This document shows positions 36,066 through 43,992 of a stretch of DNA of 64,000 bases, piece by piece; the stretch's first letter is position 1, and each line of letters opens with the position of its first letter. Under the pieces are notes generated by a model. That model was not told the origin of the DNA, made no database searches, and saw only the letters and a program-made list of their open reading frames with translations. The translations under genes were made by a program, and so were the position numbers. The stretch is from NCBI RefSeq assembly GCF_009746715.1, contig NZ_VRKW01000003.1, positions 496,001 to 560,000 on the forward strand. Reading direction: 5' to 3'. This stretch comes from Ketobacter sp. MCCC 1A13808. Its GTDB lineage: Bacteria; Pseudomonadota; Gammaproteobacteria; Pseudomonadales; Ketobacteraceae.

Positions 36066-36773
36066 ATGCAAGTATGGAAAAGCGGCGCAGTTGGCCTGGG
36101 GCTGGCGATTCTGTCCGGGAGCGCCCTAAGTCATGTCGGCGTTGCATCCGGTCCGGCGTTTGCGGGCGACAGAACCATTGTCGACCTGAGTGTGCCCCAT
36201 GGCTGTGACGGCATGGATACGCTTCGGGTTGAAGTTGATATTCCGGAGCAGTTCACGTCAGTTCAACCGATTGATAATGTGTTTGGCCCGGCAACTTTTG
36301 AAACCAATTCCGAAGGCGGCATCAGCAAAATAATCTGGACCAAACCGGTGGAGAACGCGTTGGCTGCCGATGACCATTATTATAAATTGAGTTTTCGGGC
36401 CACCCTGCCGGACGCGCCGTTTACCGTAGCCGCTTTGCCAACCACGCAATATTGTCAAACGCCCGACGGTAATGAAACGTTTGTGAGCTGGGATGAACTT
36501 CCGGCTGAAGGCGGTCACGATCATCACGCAGCCGGCAGTCACCCGGCGCCTACATTGATGATCTTCCCGCAACGTTTTCCTGGCTGGAACCAATATGTGG
36601 CACCTGACCATCTTCACGATATGAGCATCTTCGATGATGCCGAGATTGTATGGAAAAACGACGTGGAAGCTTACAGTGCCAATCCGGTTACAGTACAAAT
36701 GATTGAAAGCGATGCTGATGTGAGCGTGCTTGGCCAGATTCATCCGGGTGAGACATTTTGGGTTAAATATTAA
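36066..36773 (+). CDS. YcnI/DUF1775-like exported protein
   Basis: 235 aa from ATG 36066, chosen because AGGGAG lies 10 bases upstream and a signal peptide follows at once (VGLGLAILSGSALSHVGVAS). A longer frame from 35919 lacks both and is rejected. The mature N-terminus begins near HVGVASGPAFAGDRTIVDLSVPHGCDG, the copper-binding YcnI pattern with N-terminal His and a PHGCDG turn. A His-rich insertion (GGHDHHAAGSH) lies in the C-terminal part. YcnI-type domains are periplasmic copper proteins. First gene of the seven-gene operon. Confidence 0.8.
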   Translation: MQVWKSGAVGLGLAILSGSALSHVGVASGPAFAGDRTIVDLSVPHGCDGMDTLRVEVDIPEQFTSVQPIDNVFGPATFETNSEGGISKIIWTKPVENALAADDHYYKLSFRATLPDAPFTVAALPTTQYCQTPDGNETFVSWDELPAEGGHDHHAAGSHPAPTLMIFPQRFPGWNQYVAPDHLHDMSIFDDAEIVWKNDVEAYSANPVTVQMIESDADVSVLGQIHPGETFWVKY

Positions 36774-36783
36774 AGAGGTCAAG

Positions 36784-37047
36784 ATGCAAATTAATAGAAA
36801 CGTATCTACGGCCTGCCTGATGTGGTGTGTGGTATTCTGCGCCGGTTGTGGCGGTAGCGGTTCGAACGCGGATCAGGTGCCTACGCCGGGTGGTGATGTG
36901 GGGCGCAGTGTTTCTGAGTTAAAACAACGGCTGTCTCCGCCGGGGCAAATCACAGTGGGACAATCGACACTGACCAATACCGCTCCGTCGGCAATGAGTT
37001 CGGCGGCAACCGTACCTGCGGATCTTAAGCCGCCAGTAAGCAATTGA
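36784..37047 (+). CDS. Small lipoprotein, unknown
   Basis: 87 aa from ATG 36784 after AAAGAGG. CLMWCVVFCAGCGGSGSN carries a lipobox (FCAGC). The remainder (VSELKQRLSPPGQITVGQSTLTNT) is short and probably unstructured. Ten bases separate it from the preceding gene and 30 from the MbnP-like gene. I do not recognise a family. Confidence 0.65.
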   Translation: MQINRNVSTACLMWCVVFCAGCGGSGSNADQVPTPGGDVGRSVSELKQRLSPPGQITVGQSTLTNTAPSAMSSAATVPADLKPPVSN

Positions 37048-37077
37048 GTAATCATCTAAATAGATAAGGGGTTTGGA

Positions 37078-37938
37078 ATGAAAGTGTGGGGCCGGGAAAT
37101 CGGAGCAGGAGTTATTGTCGTCGCGTGTTTGTCTGGTTGTGGCGGGGGTGGCAGTAGTGACACTGTTATTCCCGGGTTTTCCACCCCGGATAAAGCGGTC
37201 ACGATTCGTTTTAACGCTGTGGTTGGCAATGAGATCGCCGCCTGCAACACCGATTACGAATTGGTAGGCACCGCCGGTTCCACTATTCAGTTCAAGGATT
37301 TTCGTCTTTTTGTCACCCGGATTCGATTGGTTACCAGCGGCGGTGAGGAGGTGCCTGTGACCCTGGATACCACTGATTGGCAGGCTCAGGATGTGGCGTT
37401 ACTGGATTACGAAGATGCCACTGGTCTGTGCACGGGGACGCAGGAAATTAATGGTAGCGTGACCGGCACGGTGCCTGACAACGGACAAACCTTTAATGCA
37501 ATTCGCTTTACTGTGGGGGTACCGGAATCCATTAACCACACGGAACAGAACAGCGTCAGTCCGTTCAACGTGACCAATTTGAATTGGGGCTGGACTAACG
37601 GTTATAAATTCATGCGCATCGATATTCCGGACTGGAACATGCATCTGGGCGCGACCGGCTGTGCTGCCAATGCGCAATCAGTGGTGGAATGTACTAATTC
37701 AAACCGGCCTGAAATCGAGCTGTTCGGCTTTGATCCGGACCTGAATGCAGTGCAATTGGATTACGCCGCCTTAGTGCAGGAAAGTAATGTGTCGGCCAAT
37801 ATTAACGGGGCAGCCGGATGCATGTCCGGAGTTGACGATACGGATTGTGTTGAGATCTTTACCCAGTTGGGATTAAACCTGGCCAGTGGCGAAAACGACA
37901 ATGTGTTATCCCAGACTGTGTTTTCTGTAGCGCCGTAG
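37078..37938 (+). CDS. MbnP-family protein (metallo-mystery pair, four-Cys)
   Basis: 286 aa with lipobox VACLSGCGGGG. The family pattern is clear: VTIRFNAVVGNEIAACN, STIQFKDFRLFVTRIRLV, LLDYEDATGLC, FNAIRFTVGVPESINH and the tryptophan-rich NLNWGWTNGYKFMRIDI, with conserved cysteines (AAC, GLC, ATGC, VEC). In methanotrophs, the partner enzyme MbnH oxidises a tryptophan of MbnP to kynurenine and the product binds copper. Here it is followed after 3 bp by an MbnH-like gene, so the same pair is expected in the periplasm. No methanobactin genes are visible. Confidence 0.85.
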   Translation: MKVWGREIGAGVIVVACLSGCGGGGSSDTVIPGFSTPDKAVTIRFNAVVGNEIAACNTDYELVGTAGSTIQFKDFRLFVTRIRLVTSGGEEVPVTLDTTDWQAQDVALLDYEDATGLCTGTQEINGSVTGTVPDNGQTFNAIRFTVGVPESINHTEQNSVSPFNVTNLNWGWTNGYKFMRIDIPDWNMHLGATGCAANAQSVVECTNSNRPEIELFGFDPDLNAVQLDYAALVQESNVSANINGAAGCMSGVDDTDCVEIFTQLGLNLASGENDNVLSQTVFSVAP

Positions 37939-37941
37939 TTT

Positions 37942-39129
37942 ATGAATGAGAGCAGTTTGAGCCAACGTGGTGTGCAAGCAGCACTGCTGTGTTTGCCCGT
38001 TATTCTGATCCAGGGTTGTGGCGGCAGTAGTAGTACTCAAATAAACGATGGCGGCATTCATCAAAGCGCGTTCGAATGGCGGGTGCGGGCTGACGTGCCT
38101 TTGCCGGTTGAGCCTGAACGCAATCCCATAACCGAAGCGAAATTTCAGTTGGGCCGGCATTTGTTTTTTGATGCGCGTTTATCGGGTAATGGCAGCCAGT
38201 CCTGTGGCAGTTGCCATCATCAGGACAAAGCGTTCAGTGATGGTTTGGTCGTTGCAGAGGGCTCCACCGGTCAAGCCCACCCCCGCAATTCACAAACACT
38301 CACCAACGTGGCCTATAACGCTACTTATACCTGGGCCAATCCGGCGCTTATTTCCATTGAGAGTCAAATGCAGGTGCCTCTGTTTAGCGAAGATCCGGTG
38401 GAGCAAGGTATCAACGACAGCAACCGGGATGAAGTGTTGCAGCGGATTATCGACGAGCCGCTGTACGCCGGTCTGTTTGCTGAGGCGTTTCCTGATCAGG
38501 GCAGCCCGATTGATTTTCCTAATATCGTCAATGCCATCGGCAGTTTCGTGCGCGGTTTAATTTCGTTCGGCAGTGCGTTTGATCAGTTTGCTCAAGGCGA
38601 TCAGAACGCGATATCGGCTTCCGCCAAACGCGGGCAAACCCTGTTTTTCAGCGAAACAACCGAGTGCTTTCATTGCCACGGCGGCTATAACTTTTCTGAT
38701 TCCAATGTGGACCGCACGATTGCATTTGTGGAACGTCCTTTTCATAACACGGGGTTGTTTAATATCGGAGGCAACGGCGATTACCCGGCGGATAATCAAG
38801 GGGCGTTCGAGGTCACCGGCGACCCTGCTGATATGGGGCAATTCCGCGCCCCCACTCTGCGTAATATCGAATTGACTGCGCCCTATATGCACGACGGTAG
38901 TATTGCCACCCTGGAAGACGTAGTGGCATTTTACGCAGCCGGTGGCCGTAATATAGCGAGTGGGCCCTTGGCGGGAGATGGCCGGGCAAATCCATTCAAG
39001 GACAGCTTTGTTAAAGGTTTTACCTTGACTGACCAGGAAAAGGCCGACCTGATTGCTTTTTTAAAAACATTAACCGATACCGATTTCGTCACTAATGAAC
39101 GATTCAGTGATCCCTGGACTACACCCTGA
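37942..39129 (+). CDS. MbnH-family di-heme enzyme
   Basis: 395 aa. Lipobox LIQGC near residue 28. Two c-type heme motifs: SCGSCHHQDKAFSDG and ECFHCHGGYNFSDS. The C-terminal part, GQFRAPTLRNIELTAPYMHDGSIATLEDVVAFYAAGG, is the conserved end of the MauG/cytochrome-c-peroxidase superfamily. It is predicted to form a high-valent bis-Fe state that modifies a residue of the MbnP partner. Starts 3 bp after the MbnP-like stop and overlaps the next gene's ATG. Confidence 0.9.
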   Translation: MNESSLSQRGVQAALLCLPVILIQGCGGSSSTQINDGGIHQSAFEWRVRADVPLPVEPERNPITEAKFQLGRHLFFDARLSGNGSQSCGSCHHQDKAFSDGLVVAEGSTGQAHPRNSQTLTNVAYNATYTWANPALISIESQMQVPLFSEDPVEQGINDSNRDEVLQRIIDEPLYAGLFAEAFPDQGSPIDFPNIVNAIGSFVRGLISFGSAFDQFAQGDQNAISASAKRGQTLFFSETTECFHCHGGYNFSDSNVDRTIAFVERPFHNTGLFNIGGNGDYPADNQGAFEVTGDPADMGQFRAPTLRNIELTAPYMHDGSIATLEDVVAFYAAGGRNIASGPLAGDGRANPFKDSFVKGFTLTDQEKADLIAFLKTLTDTDFVTNERFSDPWTTP

Positions 39130-40367
39130 TGAACCGATCTTCCTATTGCTTCGCATTGCCCCTTTCCATCGTCGCGCTGTCGGTGGGCAACGGATTGATT
39201 TTAAATTCCGCTTATGGCCACGGCGAAGAAGCAGATTATGAGCCGGGCACCCGGGTGGAAGCGGCGCTCGCAGCCACCTGGCGTGATGAGGGCGTGGTTG
39301 TGAATAGCAACGGCATCTGGCAAATTCCCGGTGTCATGATGGGTGGGGAAGCGTACCCGGTGGAAGAGGGCGTGGCGTTGGATGATGCCTATCTGGATGT
39401 GCATCACTTTGACGATTCAGGGTGGTATGGGCGCATTCAGGTCGCCACTCACGATAATGGCCGGGAAGCAGAGATGCACCACGCCTATGCCGGATATCGA
39501 TCCGATACGCAGCCGCTGTTGCTACAGGCCGAAGTGGGGCGAATGGCCGCGATGTTGACACCGGCCAATCTTGAGCATGGGACGCAGCGACTTTTCAGTG
39601 AGGTGCCGTTGGCGTTGGACGCGTTCTTTGGCGGGCAGTTGAACGACGAAGGCATGCGGGCGATGCTCGCCAGGTCGGGCTTTTGTTTGGGCATCGAAAG
39701 TTGGCGTGGCAGCGCCTTTCCCGCTACACCCGGCACCAGTGGGGGAGCCTATGATGTGTTCTTGCATTACAAGGGCGGGAGAGGGCCGTTGAATTGGCAT
39801 GCGGGGCTCTGGGGGTATCAGGCTCAGGCGCTGGGCCGGGTGGATCAGCGGTATGGCAGCGGTCATAGCCATGGCAACACGGCTCAAATCAGCGCACCGG
39901 AGGTAGCCTTTGACGGGGATACGGATGCGGCAGGCACCTTTATCAGAGCGCGTTGGCACGCTACTGAGCAGATTGCACTGGCTCTGGAAGGACAATGGAT
40001 GCAGGTGGAACCGGAAGGCGATATCAGGGATGCCAGCCGCATCGCCACCACCACCGGGGAATACACCGGCAGTTGGTTGCAGGGCGTGATCAGCGTGGGC
40101 CAACACGATATTGGGGTGCGCTTTGAACAGCTGGTGCTGGAAAATCGGGTGTCCGGTGCGGCGGCACAGGAGCTGGCGAGTTTGACCGGATTGTATAATG
40201 ACGCGCATGAGCCGGAGCGCAGCGGTATCGTTTATCGGTGGCGGGCAAATTCCGGTTGGTCTTTGCGCCTGGAATACACAATAGACGACAGTATGCCTGA
40301 GTCCGGTGAGCGTGTAGCATTGGGCTTGGTCTGGAAGGAGACCTTATACCACTCACGCAGAGATTAA
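39129..40367 (+). CDS. Porin-like outer-membrane protein
   Basis: 412 aa with a signal peptide ending SAYGHGEEA. Alternating beta-strand pattern throughout, for example GWYGRIQVATHDN, LLLQAEVGRMAAML, FIRARWHATEQIALALEGQWMQ and LRLEYTIDDS. Histidine-rich stretches (HSHGN) suggest metal contact. It sits between the MbnH-like gene and the kinase, with overlapping or adjacent ends. By context it may pass copper or another ligand. No named family recognised. Confidence 0.6.
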   Translation: MNRSSYCFALPLSIVALSVGNGLILNSAYGHGEEADYEPGTRVEAALAATWRDEGVVVNSNGIWQIPGVMMGGEAYPVEEGVALDDAYLDVHHFDDSGWYGRIQVATHDNGREAEMHHAYAGYRSDTQPLLLQAEVGRMAAMLTPANLEHGTQRLFSEVPLALDAFFGGQLNDEGMRAMLARSGFCLGIESWRGSAFPATPGTSGGAYDVFLHYKGGRGPLNWHAGLWGYQAQALGRVDQRYGSGHSHGNTAQISAPEVAFDGDTDAAGTFIRARWHATEQIALALEGQWMQVEPEGDIRDASRIATTTGEYTGSWLQGVISVGQHDIGVRFEQLVLENRVSGAAAQELASLTGLYNDAHEPERSGIVYRWRANSGWSLRLEYTIDDSMPESGERVALGLVWKETLYHSRRD

Positions 40368-41621
40368 ATGATTGAACCTTGCTGGATACGCCAATCGATA
40401 CAACAAAAGAGTCTGCATTACCTGTCCTGGTATATGTTCAGTCTGGTGTTGGTGATGGTGGTGTCTGCCACCGCATTTTATTACCAAGACATAACCTTAC
40501 CGTCGTCGATCTACTGGTTGTTGATGCCGCTGCAGTTTGTGCTGGCACTCATCACCTTCGCAGCGGCCCGGCACCGAACGTCCGTTCGTGTGGGTTTGTA
40601 TTTATTGTTGGTGCTGGCCTCTATCCTGTTGCTGGGTTGGTATTTATTCGCCACCGGCGGCCATACTAATCCGGTTATTTCCTTATTGCTGGTACCGCTG
40701 GCGCTAAGCGCAGCGTTGTTGGGGTGGCAGTCCACCGGCATCATCGCGATTGCGGTGCTTGCTCTTTATACCTTGCTCACTCAGGTGTATATTCCGCTGC
40801 AGGCGCACGGTCATCACAGCAGTCATTTTATGCAGCTGCATTTGATCGGTATGTGGTTGACGTTCGCATTATCGGTGTTGTTGCTGGTGAGTTTGGTGCT
40901 GCCGTTAGCCCTGTCCGGTCGTCGGCAACAGCGCCTGATTGCGCAGCAGCGCGAGCAGATGTTGCAGGATGAAAAGCTAGTAACGCTGGCGACCTTTGCC
41001 GCCAGTGCTGCGCATAAACTAGGAACGCCGCTTTCCACTTTGTCTGTGTTGACTGAAGACTTAAAAGAGGTATTAAGCGAGCGTGGTGAGTGGCAGCAGG
41101 AAGCCGACCTGATGGCGCAACAAATTGATGTATGTAAAACCACCTTGCACGAATTGATGAATCGGGCAGACAAGTTGCGTAATAACGCCCGTGAGCCAAT
41201 GAACGTTGCCAATTTAATAAAGCAGCTGCGGGAGCAATTTAATTTGCTCTATCCGTTGCGCACATTAAAAGTCGAAGCAGATAATATTTTCCATGAACAG
41301 GTGTTGGCGGACGATACCCTATTGCAGGCGTTATTAAACCTGCTGGATAATGCGGCCCGGGTCAGTGAGCATGACCCTGAATTGCAGGCCGATGTTGTGC
41401 AACAACAGGTGCGCTTCCGCATTCGGGATCACGGGCCGGGCATCCCCGATGCCATCAAAAACCAGCTGGGGGAACCCTTTGTTACGTCGCGGGAAGATGG
41501 CCTCGGTCTGGGTCTGTTTCTGTCCCATGCCACTATTAACCGCCTTGGGGGTACCATTAGTTTAATGGCGTCGGAGCTGGGTACGGTTATGGAAGTCACC
41601 TTGCCATTGGCCGGGGAGTAG
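40368..41621 (+). CDS. regB: RegB/PrrB/RoxS-type redox sensor kinase
   Basis: 417 aa. Six membrane helices in residues 1-190. The quinone-site motif of RegB appears as ATGGHTNPVISLLLVPLALS. HisKA has the typical AAHKLGTPLSTLSVL (His near 221). HATPase: LLNLLDNAARVSEHD, IRDHGPGIPDAI and DGLGLGLFLSHATI. RegB-type kinases respond to the redox state of the quinone pool. The gene begins one base after the porin-like stop, so it is translated as part of the copper operon. The redox Cys of RegB is not clearly present near the H-box. Confidence 0.9.
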   Translation: MIEPCWIRQSIQQKSLHYLSWYMFSLVLVMVVSATAFYYQDITLPSSIYWLLMPLQFVLALITFAAARHRTSVRVGLYLLLVLASILLLGWYLFATGGHTNPVISLLLVPLALSAALLGWQSTGIIAIAVLALYTLLTQVYIPLQAHGHHSSHFMQLHLIGMWLTFALSVLLLVSLVLPLALSGRRQQRLIAQQREQMLQDEKLVTLATFAASAAHKLGTPLSTLSVLTEDLKEVLSERGEWQQEADLMAQQIDVCKTTLHELMNRADKLRNNAREPMNVANLIKQLREQFNLLYPLRTLKVEADNIFHEQVLADDTLLQALLNLLDNAARVSEHDPELQADVVQQQVRFRIRDHGPGIPDAIKNQLGEPFVTSREDGLGLGLFLSHATINRLGGTISLMASELGTVMEVTLPLAGE

Positions 41622-41628
41622 CATCGCC

Positions 41629-42171
41629 ATGGACACGTGCAAATCCGTTTTATTAGTAGATGATGATCCGGTGTTTTTGCAGACTCTGGGTCGCTCGCTG
41701 CAACGTAAGCAATTTCACGTGACAATGCTGAGTGAATCTACTGCGGCCCTGGCTGCGATCGAAGCCAGCCGTTTTGATCTGGTTCTGTTGGATTTGAATC
41801 TGGCCGGTGAGAGCGGGTTAAAGCTTTTGATCGACATGTTACGCATTCAGCCCGAAGCCCGCATTGTGATGCTGACCGCTTACGCCAGCGTTGCCACCGC
41901 GGTGGACGCGATAAAGCGGGGTGCGGACAACTATTTGTGTAAGCCGATCAAAACCAGCGACATTGTTGCGCTGTTTGAAGCGGAGCCGATAGCCGCGGAT
42001 GAGGAAGAAGTGGAACCGGAGCACCCGATGTCGGTGGACCGCCTGGAATGGGAGCACGTGCAACGGGTTTTGATGGAAAACGATGGCAATATATCGGCCA
42101 CGGCGCGTGCGCTGAATATGCATCGCCGGACGCTGCAGCGCAAACTGCAAAAGCGTCCGGTGAAAAAATAG
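41629..42171 (+). CDS. regA: RegA/PrrA/RoxR-type response regulator
   Basis: 180 aa, the family length. Receiver: LLVDDDPVFLQTLGRSL, phosphorylated Asp in LVLLDLNLAGESGL, and Lys in YLCKPI. An acidic linker (DEEEVEPEHP) is followed by a Fis-type HTH: VLMENDGNISATARALNMHRRTLQRKLQKR, the strongly conserved RegA recognition region. Likely binds the dyads at 35931 and 42283. Last gene of the operon. Confidence 0.93.
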   Translation: MDTCKSVLLVDDDPVFLQTLGRSLQRKQFHVTMLSESTAALAAIEASRFDLVLLDLNLAGESGLKLLIDMLRIQPEARIVMLTAYASVATAVDAIKRGADNYLCKPIKTSDIVALFEAEPIAADEEEVEPEHPMSVDRLEWEHVQRVLMENDGNISATARALNMHRRTLQRKLQKRPVKK

Positions 42172-42282
42172 CCGCGGAGCACGTCGTCGGGAACCTGTTT
42201 AGATTTTGTAACTAATTTGTTACATTGACGCTACTTGATTGATTCCAGCTAAAAGCAACACCTGAAAATGAAATAGGCAGCC

Positions 42283-42303
42283 CGCGTCAGTTCGTCGCAT
42301 TCT
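42283..42303. promoter_or_regulatory. RegA-like box 2, upstream of the 42372 lipoprotein gene
   Basis: CGCGTCAGTT-CGTCGCATTCT matches the box at 35931-35951 at 16 of 21 positions, including the GTCGCATTCT half exactly. It lies 69 bp upstream of the ATG at 42372. The rest of 42172-42371 shows no gene. Confidence 0.5.
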
Positions 42304-42371
42304 GTACGAGTCCCGGTTGAATATTATCTGATGACATGAAATCCCAATACATTTATATCCGGGTCAAAGGA

Positions 42372-43097
42372 ATGATGACTAATACATTTAAGCAACTGGG
42401 CGCAGTAGCGATATTGCTAATGGCGGGTTGTAGCTCTGAAGTCCAGGTTAACGTCGAAGGTTTCGGCAGTGTGTCCACCGCAGATGGTGAATTTAATTGC
42501 TGGGCCGGGAACGATTGTTCAAACGAATTTGAGAAAAGCGTCACCCTGGTCGCCAGGGATCCTTCCGACGGCTCGGCCACCTTTAGTGAGTGGTCCGGCG
42601 CGTGTACCGGCACAGAACGAGAATGCACCCTGAACCGCGGTGGCCGGGTGCAGGCGCATTTTCTGCCCACAGAAAGCCTGATATTGAATCCGGTGAAGCC
42701 GGTGTTTCAGTCCGTGACCGGATTGAGCCCCACCCGAATATCCATCCTCTGGCAGGCGGCCAGCGACGAGAAACGGGCGCAGGATAGTTTGAGTTATCTG
42801 TTATATGTGTCCGCCGACAAAGAGAGCTTGCTCAGCAAGTCGAATCTGGTTTCCACAATTGCGGGCAATATGTTTGGCGAGTATGCCTTCGAGTACGATG
42901 TAGCCGAACCCACTGACTTGACACTTCAGCCCGCAACGGTCCACGTTGCTATCGCCGTCCGGGATGAAAAGGGCGCTGTCGGCGAACCTGCTCTGATGTA
43001 CGATATTCGGTTGCAGCAAGCGGCGGCGGATACAGGCTTCGATGTTGTGAGCCACAAAGCGCCGGTTTCATCTACCGAAGGCGATGGCGAAATCTAG
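42372..43097 (+). CDS. Lipoprotein with fibronectin-like region
   Basis: 241 aa from ATG 42372, after AAAGGA; 42375 is equally possible, and a longer frame from 42336 has no ribosome-binding site. Lipobox LMAGCSSE. The first half is a Cys-containing repeat-like domain (FNCWAGNDCSNEF, then CTGTERECTLNRGG) of the bacterial Ig-like 'GSG...C.W' type. The second half (FQSVTGLSPTRISILWQAASDEK, VHVAIAVRDEKGAVGEPA) is fibronectin type III-like. Probably surface-located. The RegA-like box upstream links it to the copper operon. Confidence 0.7.
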   Translation: MMTNTFKQLGAVAILLMAGCSSEVQVNVEGFGSVSTADGEFNCWAGNDCSNEFEKSVTLVARDPSDGSATFSEWSGACTGTERECTLNRGGRVQAHFLPTESLILNPVKPVFQSVTGLSPTRISILWQAASDEKRAQDSLSYLLYVSADKESLLSKSNLVSTIAGNMFGEYAFEYDVAEPTDLTLQPATVHVAIAVRDEKGAVGEPALMYDIRLQQAAADTGFDVVSHKAPVSSTEGDGEI

Positions 43098-43110
43098 ACT
43101 TGATTCAAGT

Positions 43111-43677
43111 TCAAGCTGCGGTCATGTTTTGCTGGTAGTCACTGTCGCGTTTGAAAGCGAAGCGGCTTTCGAATGTTTGCGGTGCCAGAGAATACAGATA
43201 GGTACTGCGGGTAATCAGCGCAGAGGTATCGGCCCGACGCGGTGATAACCCGGTCAGTTCCAGAACGCGCCTGCGACTGGAGGACCACGCTTTCGACTGC
43301 GTCTTGTTCAGAATTCGTTTAATACATTCCACCTTCAATTGCGGAACAATACCTGCAACTTCATACAAGCGGTCCAGGTGTCTTTGGTCACGTTGCCAGT
43401 GTTCTGAATACAACGTCTGATTCGGGAACAGTTGATTCAGTTCTTTGGCAATTTTTCTGGCGGGTTCGCCGTCAGTAATGAGCTTTTGGCGCGAACACCC
43501 GTGAAGACGTTCTGATTCTTCGTTCCACTCGGTCCAACAAGTTGCGGGCCGAACCAGTTTGGCGAACGTTAACCCATTGCCATTCATAGCAACGCCCAGC
43601 TCAATGGGGTAACCCGCCTTATCGTCAATCGTATTGGACGGAATAATATCGAGGACTAGCGGTAATTTATCAAACAC
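43111..43677 (-). CDS. Degenerate 3'-5' exonuclease-like protein
   Basis: 188 aa. Layout of an RNase T/DEDD exonuclease-like family: AGYPIELGVAMNG, RPATCWTEWNEESERLHGCSRQKL and the YSEHWQRDQRHLDRLYEVAG strand. The expected DxE of motif I is replaced (LVLDIIPSN), so catalysis is doubtful. Monocistronic and convergent with the lipoprotein gene. Fold assignment is by pattern only. Confidence 0.5.
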   Translation of the reverse strand: MFDKLPLVLDIIPSNTIDDKAGYPIELGVAMNGNGLTFAKLVRPATCWTEWNEESERLHGCSRQKLITDGEPARKIAKELNQLFPNQTLYSEHWQRDQRHLDRLYEVAGIVPQLKVECIKRILNKTQSKAWSSSRRRVLELTGLSPRRADTSALITRSTYLYSLAPQTFESRFAFKRDSDYQQNMTAA

Positions 43678-43938
43678 GGAGATAGCTCCTGAAATACGTT
43701 AATTAAGTTTCATGTGTGGTATCGCAAGTAGCGTGCCAGAAGCTAATTAGTGCGCTAAAGCGCTAAAAAGACGGTATCGTCCGGAAATTTCTGTGATTCT
43801 TGCTGTGGTGTTGCAGGCGGGGGCGCGTCACGACAGTCGCGCTTCCGTGTAATTTCTACAAAGGGGGTGTAATTGTCTGAGGGATTTACCCCGCGCGGGC
43901 TAATGTTGTGGTGTTGAGTGGGGGCGTTAGTGGAAAAG

Positions 43939-43970
43939 GCACAGGGGGAAGCGATAACCCCCACTGTGCC
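43939..43970 (-). terminator. Terminator of the beta-helix/lectin gene
   Basis: GGCACAGTGGGGG and CCCCCTGTGCC pair (one bulged base) around TTATCGCTT, followed on the minus strand by TTTTCC. It is 23 bp after the stop at 43993. The stretch 43678-43938 shows no gene. Confidence 0.8.
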
Positions 43971-43992
43971 GCTTTTGAATGCTACTGGAGAT

